Assembly (NCBI GenBank): GCA_025929855.1 | Contig: JAICPK010000064.1 | Span: 1-5,716 of the forward strand | Reading direction: 5' to 3' | Length of the DNA stretch: 5,716 nucleotides | Source of the DNA: Nitrososphaera sp. | Lineage (GTDB): Archaea > Thermoproteota > Nitrososphaeria > Nitrososphaerales > Nitrososphaeraceae | In this document: one piece after another, positions 1 through 5,544 of the stretch | Layout of the letters: every line of letters begins with the position of its first letter | Numbering within the stretch: the stretch's first letter is position 1 | The notes under the pieces: generated by a model | What the model was told of the DNA's origin: nothing | The model's database searches: none | The model's input: only the letters and a program-made list of their open reading frames with translations | Position numbers and translations under genes: made by a program

Positions 1-356
1 ACCTTGACCTTTGCATCCTTGTCGTATATCACAAGTGTGCGAGTAGCAGCCTGCTCGTTGCTATCTCTTCTGGTGAACCTGTGAATAGGGTAAATGTTCA
101 TGATCCTGCCTACGACTGTGGCCTCTTTTGCCCCTATGTACATGTCCTTAAGGCCTGTTTGCATTTTGGAGACGTTGTCAAATGATACACCAAGGTCAGC
201 TGCAACAAGAAAGAGCGCGCCTTGGTCAGTAAGATAGCCGGCACCCACCTTGCGCTTTTTTTCGTCAATCAAGTCTCTTACCCGCTCTGGGTTCAGCTCA
301 GGGCGCTGTCGAAGAAGGATCTCTAACATTCCCTTAAAATCTTGGGACGACGACAA
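1..356 (-). CDS. RPA-like single-stranded-DNA-binding protein (OB-fold), 5' part only
   Basis: Reading the minus strand from a TTG at 356-354 gives 118 residues before the gene leaves the window at base 1, so the C-terminus is missing. Residues 10-70 form a charged, probably helical N-terminal segment (KKRKVGAGYLTDQGALFLVAADLGV). From about residue 72 a typical OB-fold strand pattern begins (YIGAKEATVVGRIMNIYPI, then HRFTRRD, then TRTLVIYDKDAKVKV). This matches the first OB-fold of archaeal replication protein A, which coats single-stranded DNA in replication and repair. The start is uncertain. The strong Shine-Dalgarno at 369-374 lies 12 bases before TTG 356 and only 3 bases before an in-frame TTG at 365; an ATG at 329 is the conservative choice. 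An in-frame TAG lies further upstream. The family call is confident; the exact role within the RPA/SSB set of the cell is inferred. Confidence 0.8.
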   Translation of the reverse strand, partial: MSSSQDFKGMLEILLRQRPELNPERVRDLIDEKKRKVGAGYLTDQGALFLVAADLGVSFDNVSKMQTGLKDMYIGAKEATVVGRIMNIYPIHRFTRRDSNEQAATRTLVIYDKDAKVK

Positions 357-368
357 AGCTTGCAATGG

Positions 369-374
369 ACCTCC
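369..374 (-). promoter_or_regulatory. Shine-Dalgarno of the RPA-like gene
   Basis: On the minus strand the bases read GGAGGT, a full-strength ribosome-binding site. No ATG follows at normal spacing. The in-frame candidates are TTG at 365 (3-base spacer) and TTG at 356 (12-base spacer), so this site argues for a TTG start upstream of the first ATG at 329. The other genes in this window lack so clear a site. Confidence 0.6.
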
Positions 375-648
375 AGTATGAAAGAACCATTGCTATTCAC
401 TTGCCTATATATTTTGAGAGAAGAAACTGAGAGAGAAAAAAATCAGTTCATCTAGAAAAATATTCTCTTTATGACGGTTTTTGCAAGAATTCGATCTTAG
501 AGTTATAGCGATGTGCTTGAACACAGGTGGCAGTAACAGCATACAAAACAGTGCGCACATATCCATACACCATCGTACTATCTGAATTGTTTGCTCTGGC
601 TCTCTTTGGATAAAGGCAGAAATTAGACTTTTTGCGCATTATCTGCGA
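375..648. other. Non-coding spacer between divergent RPA-like and ABC ATPase genes
   Basis: Apart from the TATA box of the RPA-like gene near 404-415, I see no convincing gene here. The stretch around 417-475 is A/T- and purine-rich (GAGAGAAGAAACTGAGAGAG followed by an A-tract). Only short open frames occur: 24 codons from ATG 511 on the plus strand, and about 53 and 34 codons on the minus strand. None has a ribosome-binding site or a recognisable protein pattern. The promoter of the ATPase gene must lie toward the right end. The bases GGATAAAGG at 608-616 are the best A/T-rich candidate but are a poor TATA match. No tRNA cloverleaf was recognised. Confidence 0.5.
404..415 (-). promoter_or_regulatory. 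TATA box (with BRE-like flank) for the RPA-like gene
   Basis: The minus strand reads AAAATATATAGG. Its centre is about 26 bases upstream of a predicted transcript start near 384, which would leave a short leader of roughly 20-28 bases containing the GGAGGT site. Spacing and composition fit the archaeal TBP/TFB promoter; the transcript start is inferred. Confidence 0.6.
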
Positions 649-1587
649 ATGGAACTATGCGTCCACGTTTCTGACCTGCGCAAAAGCTATCGAGAGGTGC
701 ATGCAGTAGATGGAATATCGTTTGATTTGCAATATGGTAGGGTATTTGGCTTTCTTGGTCCAAACGGCGCAGGCAAGACTACGACGATAAGAGTGCTTAC
801 GACGCTTGTCAAGCCAACTTCGGGGATAGTGAAGATATTTGGCAAGGACATTGTAAAGCACTCCCGAGAAATTAGAAAGCGCATGGGAGTAGTGCTGCAG
901 GAGCCCAGCTTTGAGGCTAATCTGAGGGTAGACCGTGCACTTGAGCTATATGGGCTCATGTGGGGCATGCCTGGCGAAAAGAGGCGTGATAGGGCAAGGG
1001 AGCTTATGGAAAAATTTGAACTTGTATCATTCAGTAATATGAAAAACGACGAGTTGTCCATAGGTCAGCGTAGGCGCGTGCAGGTTGCAAGGGAGTTTAT
1101 GCATGACATGGATCTGCTGTTCCTAGACGAACCAACGGTAGGTCTTGACCCAGCTGCAAGACGAACATTACTTGATTATGTCAAAAAGCATGTTCGAGGT
1201 GGGCTGACTGTGTTTTTTACAACCCATATCATGGAAGAAGCAGAATATTTGTGCGATGAAATAGCGATAATTAATAAAGGTAAGATAATCGCCACCGACA
1301 CGCCTGTAGGCCTGAAGCAAAAATATGGAGGTGTCAAGGCAGTAGAGATCAAGCTAAAGGATTCGACGGCACAGTCAGTCATGCAGATCATCGGGCAGAT
1401 AGCTGACGGTTCTGTAATTGAGATGACAGCACAAGACACAATAAGGATAAGCTCGGCAGAGGCTCAGGAGATGCTAGTCAAGATAATCGAGTCGCTTTCA
1501 AAAAATGCAGTCCAGATAGAAAGTGTCTCTATGAATCCGCCTACGCTTGAAGAAGTGTTTCTGACTGTTATTGGGAACGGGACCTAG
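649..1587 (+). CDS. ABC-2-type transporter ATP-binding protein (DrrA-like)
   Basis: This 312-residue cytoplasmic ATPase should drive export through an ABC-2 permease. All nucleotide-binding motifs are visible: Walker A GPNGAGKTT (37-45), Q-loop Gln84 in VVLQEP, signature LSIGQ (136-140), Walker B LLFLDEP with catalytic Glu161, D-loop GLD (165-167) and switch His193 in TTHIMEEAE. A C-terminal domain of about 85 residues ending in PPTLEEVFL (297-305) is the DUF4162-type tail of DrrA/CcmA-like exporter ATPases. The length is normal for that family. The signature has Ile in place of the usual first Gly, a conservative variant. The ATG at 649 starts the domain directly; no Shine-Dalgarno is seen, which suggests a leaderless or short-leader mRNA. 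The likely permease partner lies immediately downstream but on the opposite strand, with overlapping stop codons. The substrate is unknown; drugs, lipids or polysaccharide are all possible for this family. Confidence 0.93.
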   Translation: MELCVHVSDLRKSYREVHAVDGISFDLQYGRVFGFLGPNGAGKTTTIRVLTTLVKPTSGIVKIFGKDIVKHSREIRKRMGVVLQEPSFEANLRVDRALELYGLMWGMPGEKRRDRARELMEKFELVSFSNMKNDELSIGQRRRVQVAREFMHDMDLLFLDEPTVGLDPAARRTLLDYVKKHVRGGLTVFFTTHIMEEAEYLCDEIAIINKGKIIATDTPVGLKQKYGGVKAVEIKLKDSTAQSVMQIIGQIADGSVIEMTAQDTIRISSAEAQEMLVKIIESLSKNAVQIESVSMNPPTLEEVFLTVIGNGT

Positions 1588-2351
1588 ATCTTCATCTTCA
1601 TCATCGAAAGTGTGGCGAGAAAGAAAACTGCTGCAGTCGCAGCTGCGATGATGCCAACTTCAATATTTGTAAATAGATCTATGTTGTTAAAGATACCAGC
1701 CCTTGTAATATCGACGATGTATGTCAGTGGATTGATATAAAATGCGGCGCTCAGCGCTCCCGGCACTCCCTGCGCTGGATAAAACGCAGTGCTGACAAAT
1801 GAAAAGAATAGGAACACACTGTTGACTATGACGTTGAAGCCCTCACTGCTCTTCAATCGCGTCGATATGATTATTGCGATCGAGCCGAAGAATATCGCGC
1901 CTGTTATAAGTGCATAGAGTACATATAAGGACCCGACAAGAGTAGGTTGGGCGCTTCCAACTAGCGTGGGTGAGCCGGCCACAAGGATAAGCCCTGCGCT
2001 TGCAAGACCCATCAGCATGATGGTAATAATGGTGCTGGCGATATACTCCATCCTTGCAAAGGGCATCACCAGTATCTGTTGGAACATACCGTTTCGCTTA
2101 TCATTCCATATTATGCTGCCGGCAATCGTGCTGCTGTTCATCATATTAAAGCCAATCATGCCTGCAGCCAAGTATGCTGGGTATGGAACGGTTGTATCAC
2201 CCATCGGGACCCCCTGATCGCCAATGAGTGCTGAATACGAATAACCCGCGATAAAGATGTAGACTATGGGAAATACGACTTGCCATACAAGGAAGACCTT
2301 GTCAATTGAAGCCACAATGTTCCGATACAGCAGTATTGCAACGGCATTCAC
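1584..2351 (-). CDS. ABC-2-type transporter permease (DrrB-like)
   Basis: This 255-residue integral membrane protein has six predicted helices at about 19-40, 58-78, 103-126, 138-163, 173-193 and 231-250, the standard ABC-2 permease layout. The cytoplasmic stretch DKRNGMFQQILVMPFAR (84-100) matches the coupling region of the family. The segment FYPAQGVPGALSAAFYINPL (190-209), continuing TYIVDITRAGIF, matches the conserved ABC-2 C-terminal signature. Two copies would pair with two ATPase subunits to form an exporter; the convergent neighbour is the obvious partner. The start is GTG at 2351-2349: an in-frame TAG lies four codons upstream, and the nearby ATG at 2347 is out of frame. A TATA box at 2383-2390 gives a predicted leader of about 9 bases, so the gene seems to be transcribed on its own. 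Its TAG stop overlaps that of the ATPase gene. Substrate unknown. Confidence 0.92.
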   Translation of the reverse strand: MNAVAILLYRNIVASIDKVFLVWQVVFPIVYIFIAGYSYSALIGDQGVPMGDTTVPYPAYLAAGMIGFNMMNSSTIAGSIIWNDKRNGMFQQILVMPFARMEYIASTIITIMLMGLASAGLILVAGSPTLVGSAQPTLVGSLYVLYALITGAIFFGSIAIIISTRLKSSEGFNVIVNSVFLFFSFVSTAFYPAQGVPGALSAAFYINPLTYIVDITRAGIFNNIDLFTNIEVGIIAAATAAVFFLATLSMMKMKI

Positions 2352-2364
2352 TAGCAGTCGCTAG
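2351..2364. repeat. Inverted repeat at the permease start
   Basis: The bases CTAGC-AGTC-GCTAG form a perfect 5-bp dyad with a 4-base loop. It abuts the GTG start of the permease and covers the transcript start predicted from the TATA box at 2383-2390. It could be a repressor operator or a small leader hairpin over the start region. The stem is short and may be chance. Confidence 0.35.
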
Positions 2365-2382
2365 CTGTTTTGACGATTGCAG

Positions 2383-2390
2383 TATATTAA
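2383..2390 (-). promoter_or_regulatory. TATA box of the ABC-2 permease gene
   Basis: The minus strand reads TTAATATA, centred about 36 bases before the GTG start. The expected transcript start is near 2360, leaving about 9 leader bases. It supports transcription of the permease independent of the ATPase gene. Confidence 0.5.
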
Positions 2391-2506
2391 CGGTGATGAG
2401 CTGATGTGACAGAACTGTTGAAGCATAGCTCATAGTCTACGAGAAATTGGTCTTTCGCACATTATTGTCTGATGAATCAAGAAATTCTTTGGTAATATCG
2501 ACTAGA

Positions 2507-2514
2507 TTTAAATA
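2507..2514 (+). promoter_or_regulatory. TATA box of the zinc-ribbon/PRC-barrel gene
   Basis: TTTAAATA is a good archaeal TATA element. Taking about 26 bases from its centre to the transcript start puts the mRNA 5' end near 2537. That excludes the TTG at 2517 as a start, disfavours the ATG at 2532, and makes the ATG at 2547 (about 10 leader bases) or 2562 more likely. Confidence 0.55.
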
Positions 2515-2546
2515 ACTTGCAACCAAAGCCTATGCACAAACAAATC

Positions 2547-3335
2547 ATGATTGCTGAAGATATGACTGAAAAGAAGCTGCGCGGCTCTGGAGGTTACGCC
2601 ATTGCAAGAGTAACAGACGAAGAGCAAAAGAAGGGAAACCTTGGAGGTCCAGAGTTGTTTTTGGCCGGCATTGGCAGGCTTGAAGAGGACAGGTTTGTGA
2701 AACACTATTGCAACAAATGTGAAAAAGTGTACGAAGGCTCACCCGCATTGGTATTTGAAAACCCCAATGAAGAGCTTGGAGAAGGTGTCACACTTATTGA
2801 AAAGGGTGAGTACAAGTGCAAGACATGTAATGCCACAATTGCACAATATCGCAAGTTCGACGCTCCTGCACAGACAATGCAGCAGCAAGAGCCTACCACC
2901 GCGCCTTCTATTCAAGTGCCAGCCTCACAAGCAGAAGAAAAGGAAAGTCCCTCCTCCTCCTCTTCTTCTTCTTCTCCTACTGACTCTATCGGTACAACAA
3001 CAGCACCACCGCCCACAACTACAATTACAAGCGATAGCTTTTTCCCAATGCAATCTCTTGTTGGCATGCCTGCCTACGATAGCGAGGCGATGCTAATTGG
3101 AAAAGTTGAGCAAATAGGTCTGCGTAAGGTTGGTGGAGGAGGAAACGCGCATATAACGATCAAGATAGGTGAAAAAGAAGTACCATGGGACGGCATCTCA
3201 AAAATAGGAGACATTATTCTACTCAAAACTGCTGAAACCCAGTCTGCTGCAGCAATTGGAGGCAAGTGTTCTGCTTGCGGCTACCAAAACGACTCAGATG
3301 CTGCATTTTGTGCAGAGTGTGGCACGAAGCTCTAG
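2547..3335 (+). CDS. Zinc-ribbon / PRC-barrel / zinc-ribbon protein of unknown function
   Basis: From ATG 2547 the product is 262 residues and appears soluble, with no signal peptide or membrane helix. The N-terminal region carries two CxxC knuckles, CNKC (55-58) and CKTC (91-94), in a widely spaced four-cysteine zinc site. A low-complexity Gln/Thr/Pro/Ser linker follows (about 108-162), including eight consecutive serines at 136-143. The segment FFPMQSLVGMPAYDSEAMLI (165-184), continuing GKVEQIGL and ending EVPWDGISKIGDIILL (211-226), is a PRC-barrel-like domain. The C-terminus is a zinc ribbon, CSACGYQN then FCAECGTKL (cysteines 241, 244, 255, 258). PRC-barrels and zinc ribbons mediate protein or RNA contacts, so an adaptor role is plausible but unproven; some archaeal PRC-barrel proteins act in cell division. 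Longer starts at 2517 (TTG) and 2532 (ATG) are in frame but sit at or before the predicted transcript start; ATG 2562 is also possible. Confidence 0.85.
   Translation: MIAEDMTEKKLRGSGGYAIARVTDEEQKKGNLGGPELFLAGIGRLEEDRFVKHYCNKCEKVYEGSPALVFENPNEELGEGVTLIEKGEYKCKTCNATIAQYRKFDAPAQTMQQQEPTTAPSIQVPASQAEEKESPSSSSSSSSPTDSIGTTTAPPPTTTITSDSFFPMQSLVGMPAYDSEAMLIGKVEQIGLRKVGGGGNAHITIKIGEKEVPWDGISKIGDIILLKTAETQSAAAIGGKCSACGYQNDSDAAFCAECGTKL
2952..2975 (+). repeat. Trinucleotide tract encoding eight serines
   Basis: Three TCC codons are followed by five TCT codons, an in-frame pyrimidine microsatellite inside the linker of the zinc-ribbon/PRC-barrel gene. Length changes by slippage in units of three would alter linker length without breaking the reading frame. 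Confidence 0.8.
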
Positions 3336-3338
3336 CAG

Positions 3339-3356
3339 CTGCTACTACTGCTACTA
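3339..3356. repeat. Exact tandem 9-bp duplication between convergent genes
   Basis: CTGCTACTA occurs twice in direct succession and is followed by a further CTA, which is the minus-strand TAG stop of the synthetase. The palindrome AGCAGCTGCT (3334-3343) overlaps its left end. The repeat fills nearly the whole 21-base gap after the PRC-barrel stop. No T-rich terminator is seen on either strand here. Confidence 0.7.
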
Positions 3357-5459
3357 CTAATTGAGGATTATCCTCGCGTCAACCACTCTGGCGCCTTTTC
3401 CTTCTTCAAGTACCAAAAGCGGATTGATGTCAAATTCCTTTATCTCTGGAAAGTCGACGACGAGTTGGGAAAGTCGCTGAAGTGAATCTGCAATTGCTCT
3501 TAAATCGGATGACTTTTCTCCTCTGACGCCCTTTAACAGCTTTATGGTCTTAATAGATTCGACCATGTTTGTCGCCTCTTGCTCGTCAATGGGCACGATC
3601 CTAAATACAACATCCTTGAGCACTTCAACATAGATGCCACCAAGTCCAAACATGATAACTGGCCCAAATGTGGGGTCTTGGCTTGCCCCAAGTATCGTTT
3701 CCTTGGCAGACTTGACCATTTCCTGAACAAGGACACCCTTTATCTTGGCGTCTGACTTGTACTTTAGTGCATTCTCTGTTATTGTCCTAAACGAATTCCT
3801 CAATTCGTCATCGGTCTTGATGCCCACCTTGACGCCGCCTGCATCTGACTTGTGGATGATGTCAGGAGAAACTATCTTCATGACCAGAGGATAGCCTATT
3901 TCCTTTGCTGCATCTATACACTCTTGCTCCCTACTGCACAGTAAGCTCTTTGGAGTTGGAAAGCCATACGCTTCAAGCACTTCATAGCCTTCCTCTTCGA
4001 GGAGGTTGCTCCTTCCATTCTTGCGGACATTTTCAAAGATTGACTTTACCTTAGCTGTATCTTTGGCAAATTGCAGGATGGTTCTCTTGTTTGAAGCATC
4101 ATCGAGCCATTTCTTAAAATCATACATTGCCTTGAGTGTCCTTATTGCAGGCTCTGAGTATAGGTAGTAGGGGATGCCGCCTTCTGACATGATCCTTCTA
4201 TTTTCCATCCCTTCAGCGAGACCCATCAGTGATGCAAGTATTGTCTTGTTCGGAAATTGCTGTGACACCTTGACAAGAACCCTTGCAAGGTCGTCGTAGT
4301 TGAGTGTGGCTGAAGGGGTACACATTGTCACGACAGAGCCGACATTTGGATGCGCCAATGTCAGGTGTAATACTTTTTCAAACCTAAGGTAATCTGCATC
4401 ACCAACAATATCTACAGGGTTCCTTGGCGAACCGTACGTGGGTATGACAGACGCTATCTCATCTCTTATAGATGAGATATCTGCCATCTTTAGTCCATAC
4501 CTCGAACAGGCATCAGTTGAAATAATAGCTGGGCCACCTGCATTAGATACAATAACAACATTGCCATTTGGTAGCGGTTGCTTTGAAAAGGCAGTAGCGA
4601 GATCGAATAGCTCGCCCATTGTGTCAACTCTGATTACGCCACACTGAGCAAAAGCCGCTTCATAATTTACATCAGAGCCACCCAGCGCGCCTGTGTGTGA
4701 AGCGGCTGCCTTGGCACCTTCTGCAGTCCTGCCAGACTTTAGCACGATTATCGGTTTTTCCCTTTCAGTGGTTATCTTCTTTGCAATTTCCATGAACCGC
4801 CTTGCATTTCTGATATCTTCAAGGTACATCACAATGACTTTAGTGTCTTCGTCTTCTGCCAAGAGCTCAAGGACATCACTTTCATCCATGTCTACCTTGT
4901 TGCCCATGCTGATGACTTTTGAAAAGCCTATGTTCTGAGCTTCTGCGTCTTCTACAGTTGCGGCGCAGATGGCCCCACTCTGTGATACAAGTGCAATATT
5001 ACCATATTTTGGAGTGATCTTTAGAAATGTAGAATTCATTATGTTATCCTTTGAAAAGCTCATTATTCCAAGGCAGTTTGGGCCAATTACTTTGATGTCA
5101 TATTTCTTTGCAATTTCGCCAACCTCTCTTTCTAGCTTGGCACCAGCCTCGTCTACCTCCTTGAAACCTGCCGAAACAATGATTGCACCTTTAATTCCCT
5201 TCTTGCCCACCTCTTCCATAACAGAAGGGGTGAATTTGCTGGGCGCAGCCACCACTGCAAGGTCTATAGAATCTGGAATATCAAGTACATTCTTGTACGC
5301 TGTCAAGCCACCCACTGTTGGGTTTGATGGGGTGACTGGGTAAATCTTGCCTTTGAAGTGCTTGGCAATATTGTAAAAGATCGTCTTGCCCACTCCTGGC
5401 TTTTCAGAAGCCCCAATTATAGCGATCGACTTGGGCGAAAAGAAGATCGAGTCTGACAT
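3357..5459 (-). CDS. ADP-forming acyl-CoA synthetase, fused alpha-beta (probable 4-hydroxybutyrate/3-hydroxypropionate-CoA ligase)
   Basis: This 700-residue cytoplasmic enzyme joins an organic acid to CoA with ATP, giving ADP and phosphate. Domains in order: Rossmann CoA-binding domain with GASEKPGVGK (16-25), first ligase subdomain (about 150-290) with the phospho-accepting His255 in ASHTGALGG, second ligase subdomain (about 300-455), and a C-terminal ATP-grasp domain (about 480-700) with GYPLVMKIVSPDIIHKSDAGG (522-542), FGLGG (604-608) and DINPLLV (677-683). His536 in IIHKSD matches the second histidine of the phosphate relay in archaeal acetyl-CoA synthetases. Length and alpha-then-beta order match the family. 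In Thaumarchaeota two such enzymes serve the 3-hydroxypropionate/4-hydroxybutyrate carbon-fixation cycle; sequence alone does not tell me which substrate applies, and acetate is also possible. ATG 5459 is chosen because it lies about 27 bases from the centre of a TATA box, fitting a leaderless mRNA. Genes on either side are unrelated. Confidence 0.92.
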   Translation of the reverse strand: MSDSIFFSPKSIAIIGASEKPGVGKTIFYNIAKHFKGKIYPVTPSNPTVGGLTAYKNVLDIPDSIDLAVVAAPSKFTPSVMEEVGKKGIKGAIIVSAGFKEVDEAGAKLEREVGEIAKKYDIKVIGPNCLGIMSFSKDNIMNSTFLKITPKYGNIALVSQSGAICAATVEDAEAQNIGFSKVISMGNKVDMDESDVLELLAEDEDTKVIVMYLEDIRNARRFMEIAKKITTEREKPIIVLKSGRTAEGAKAAASHTGALGGSDVNYEAAFAQCGVIRVDTMGELFDLATAFSKQPLPNGNVVIVSNAGGPAIISTDACSRYGLKMADISSIRDEIASVIPTYGSPRNPVDIVGDADYLRFEKVLHLTLAHPNVGSVVTMCTPSATLNYDDLARVLVKVSQQFPNKTILASLMGLAEGMENRRIMSEGGIPYYLYSEPAIRTLKAMYDFKKWLDDASNKRTILQFAKDTAKVKSIFENVRKNGRSNLLEEEGYEVLEAYGFPTPKSLLCSREQECIDAAKEIGYPLVMKIVSPDIIHKSDAGGVKVGIKTDDELRNSFRTITENALKYKSDAKIKGVLVQEMVKSAKETILGASQDPTFGPVIMFGLGGIYVEVLKDVVFRIVPIDEQEATNMVESIKTIKLLKGVRGEKSSDLRAIADSLQRLSQLVVDFPEIKEFDINPLLVLEEGKGARVVDARIILN
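3791..3808. repeat. Short perfect hairpin within the synthetase gene
   Basis: ACGAATT-CCTC-AATTCGT is a 7-bp inverted repeat with a 4-base loop, inside the ATP-grasp coding region (residues DELRNSF). It is probably incidental. Confidence 0.5.
4455..4479. repeat. 10-bp perfect hairpin within the synthetase gene
   Basis: TATCTCATCT (4455-4464) and AGATGAGATA (4470-4479) are exact inverted copies separated by five bases. They lie in the coding region for ADISSIRDEIASV near the middle of the protein. On the mRNA this could form a stable stem-loop; a regulatory or RNA-stability role is possible but only inferred. Confidence 0.7.
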
Positions 5460-5482
5460 GAAGTGAAGGCATCTGAGGCTGG

Positions 5483-5489
5483 TTATAAA
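5483..5489 (-). promoter_or_regulatory. TATA box of the acyl-CoA synthetase gene
   Basis: The minus strand reads TTTATAA, centred 27 bases from the A of the ATG start at 5459. This is the spacing expected when transcription begins at or next to the start codon. The core TTATAA is palindromic, so it might also serve the divergent small gene, which would then have a leader of about 30 bases. Confidence 0.65.
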
Positions 5490-5544
5490 TGATTCATACG
5501 GATAGCTTTTTTACTGACAGAAGTCGAATAATACAATACTGTCA

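Larger units (their letters stand above)
2352..2546. other. Divergent promoter region between permease and PRC-barrel genes
   Basis: This spacer separates two outward-facing genes. It holds a TATA box for each (2383-2390 minus, 2507-2514 plus) and the CTAGC dyad near the permease start. Nothing else in the middle (about 2395-2500) was recognised. A GTGATGA at 2393-2399 and a CTGATGA near 2469-2475 resemble box C and box D/C' elements, but their spacing does not fit a C/D guide RNA. Confidence 0.5.

Noticed and set aside
415..585. Short frames in the left spacer (24 codons from ATG 511 plus; about 53 and 34 codons on the minus strand)
   Set aside because: No ribosome-binding site, no well-placed TATA box and no recognisable protein pattern; the lengths are expected by chance.
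357..648. Search for a tRNA or other structured RNA in the left spacer
   Set aside because: GAATTCGATC resembles a T-loop fragment, but no acceptor stem, D-arm or anticodon arm can be folded around it.
687..1061. Open frame of 124 codons on the minus strand inside the ABC ATPase gene
   Set aside because: It lies wholly opposite a gene with every ATPase motif, and its translation is Ser/Pro-rich with no recognisable domain.
2393..2475. Possible C/D-box guide RNA (GTGATGA at 2393, CTGATGA near 2469)
   Set aside because: The box spacing does not give the usual 10-12-base guides, and no proper D'/C' pair or terminal stem is visible.
2719..3096. Open frame of 125 codons in another plus frame of the PRC-barrel gene
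   Set aside because: The Leu/Pro-rich product reflects the pyrimidine microsatellite read out of frame; the overlapping frame has paired CxxC motifs and a PRC-barrel.
4969..5343. Open frame of 124 codons on the plus strand inside the synthetase gene
   Set aside because: It is opposite a clearly conserved enzyme domain and gives no family pattern; it is a by-product of codon bias.
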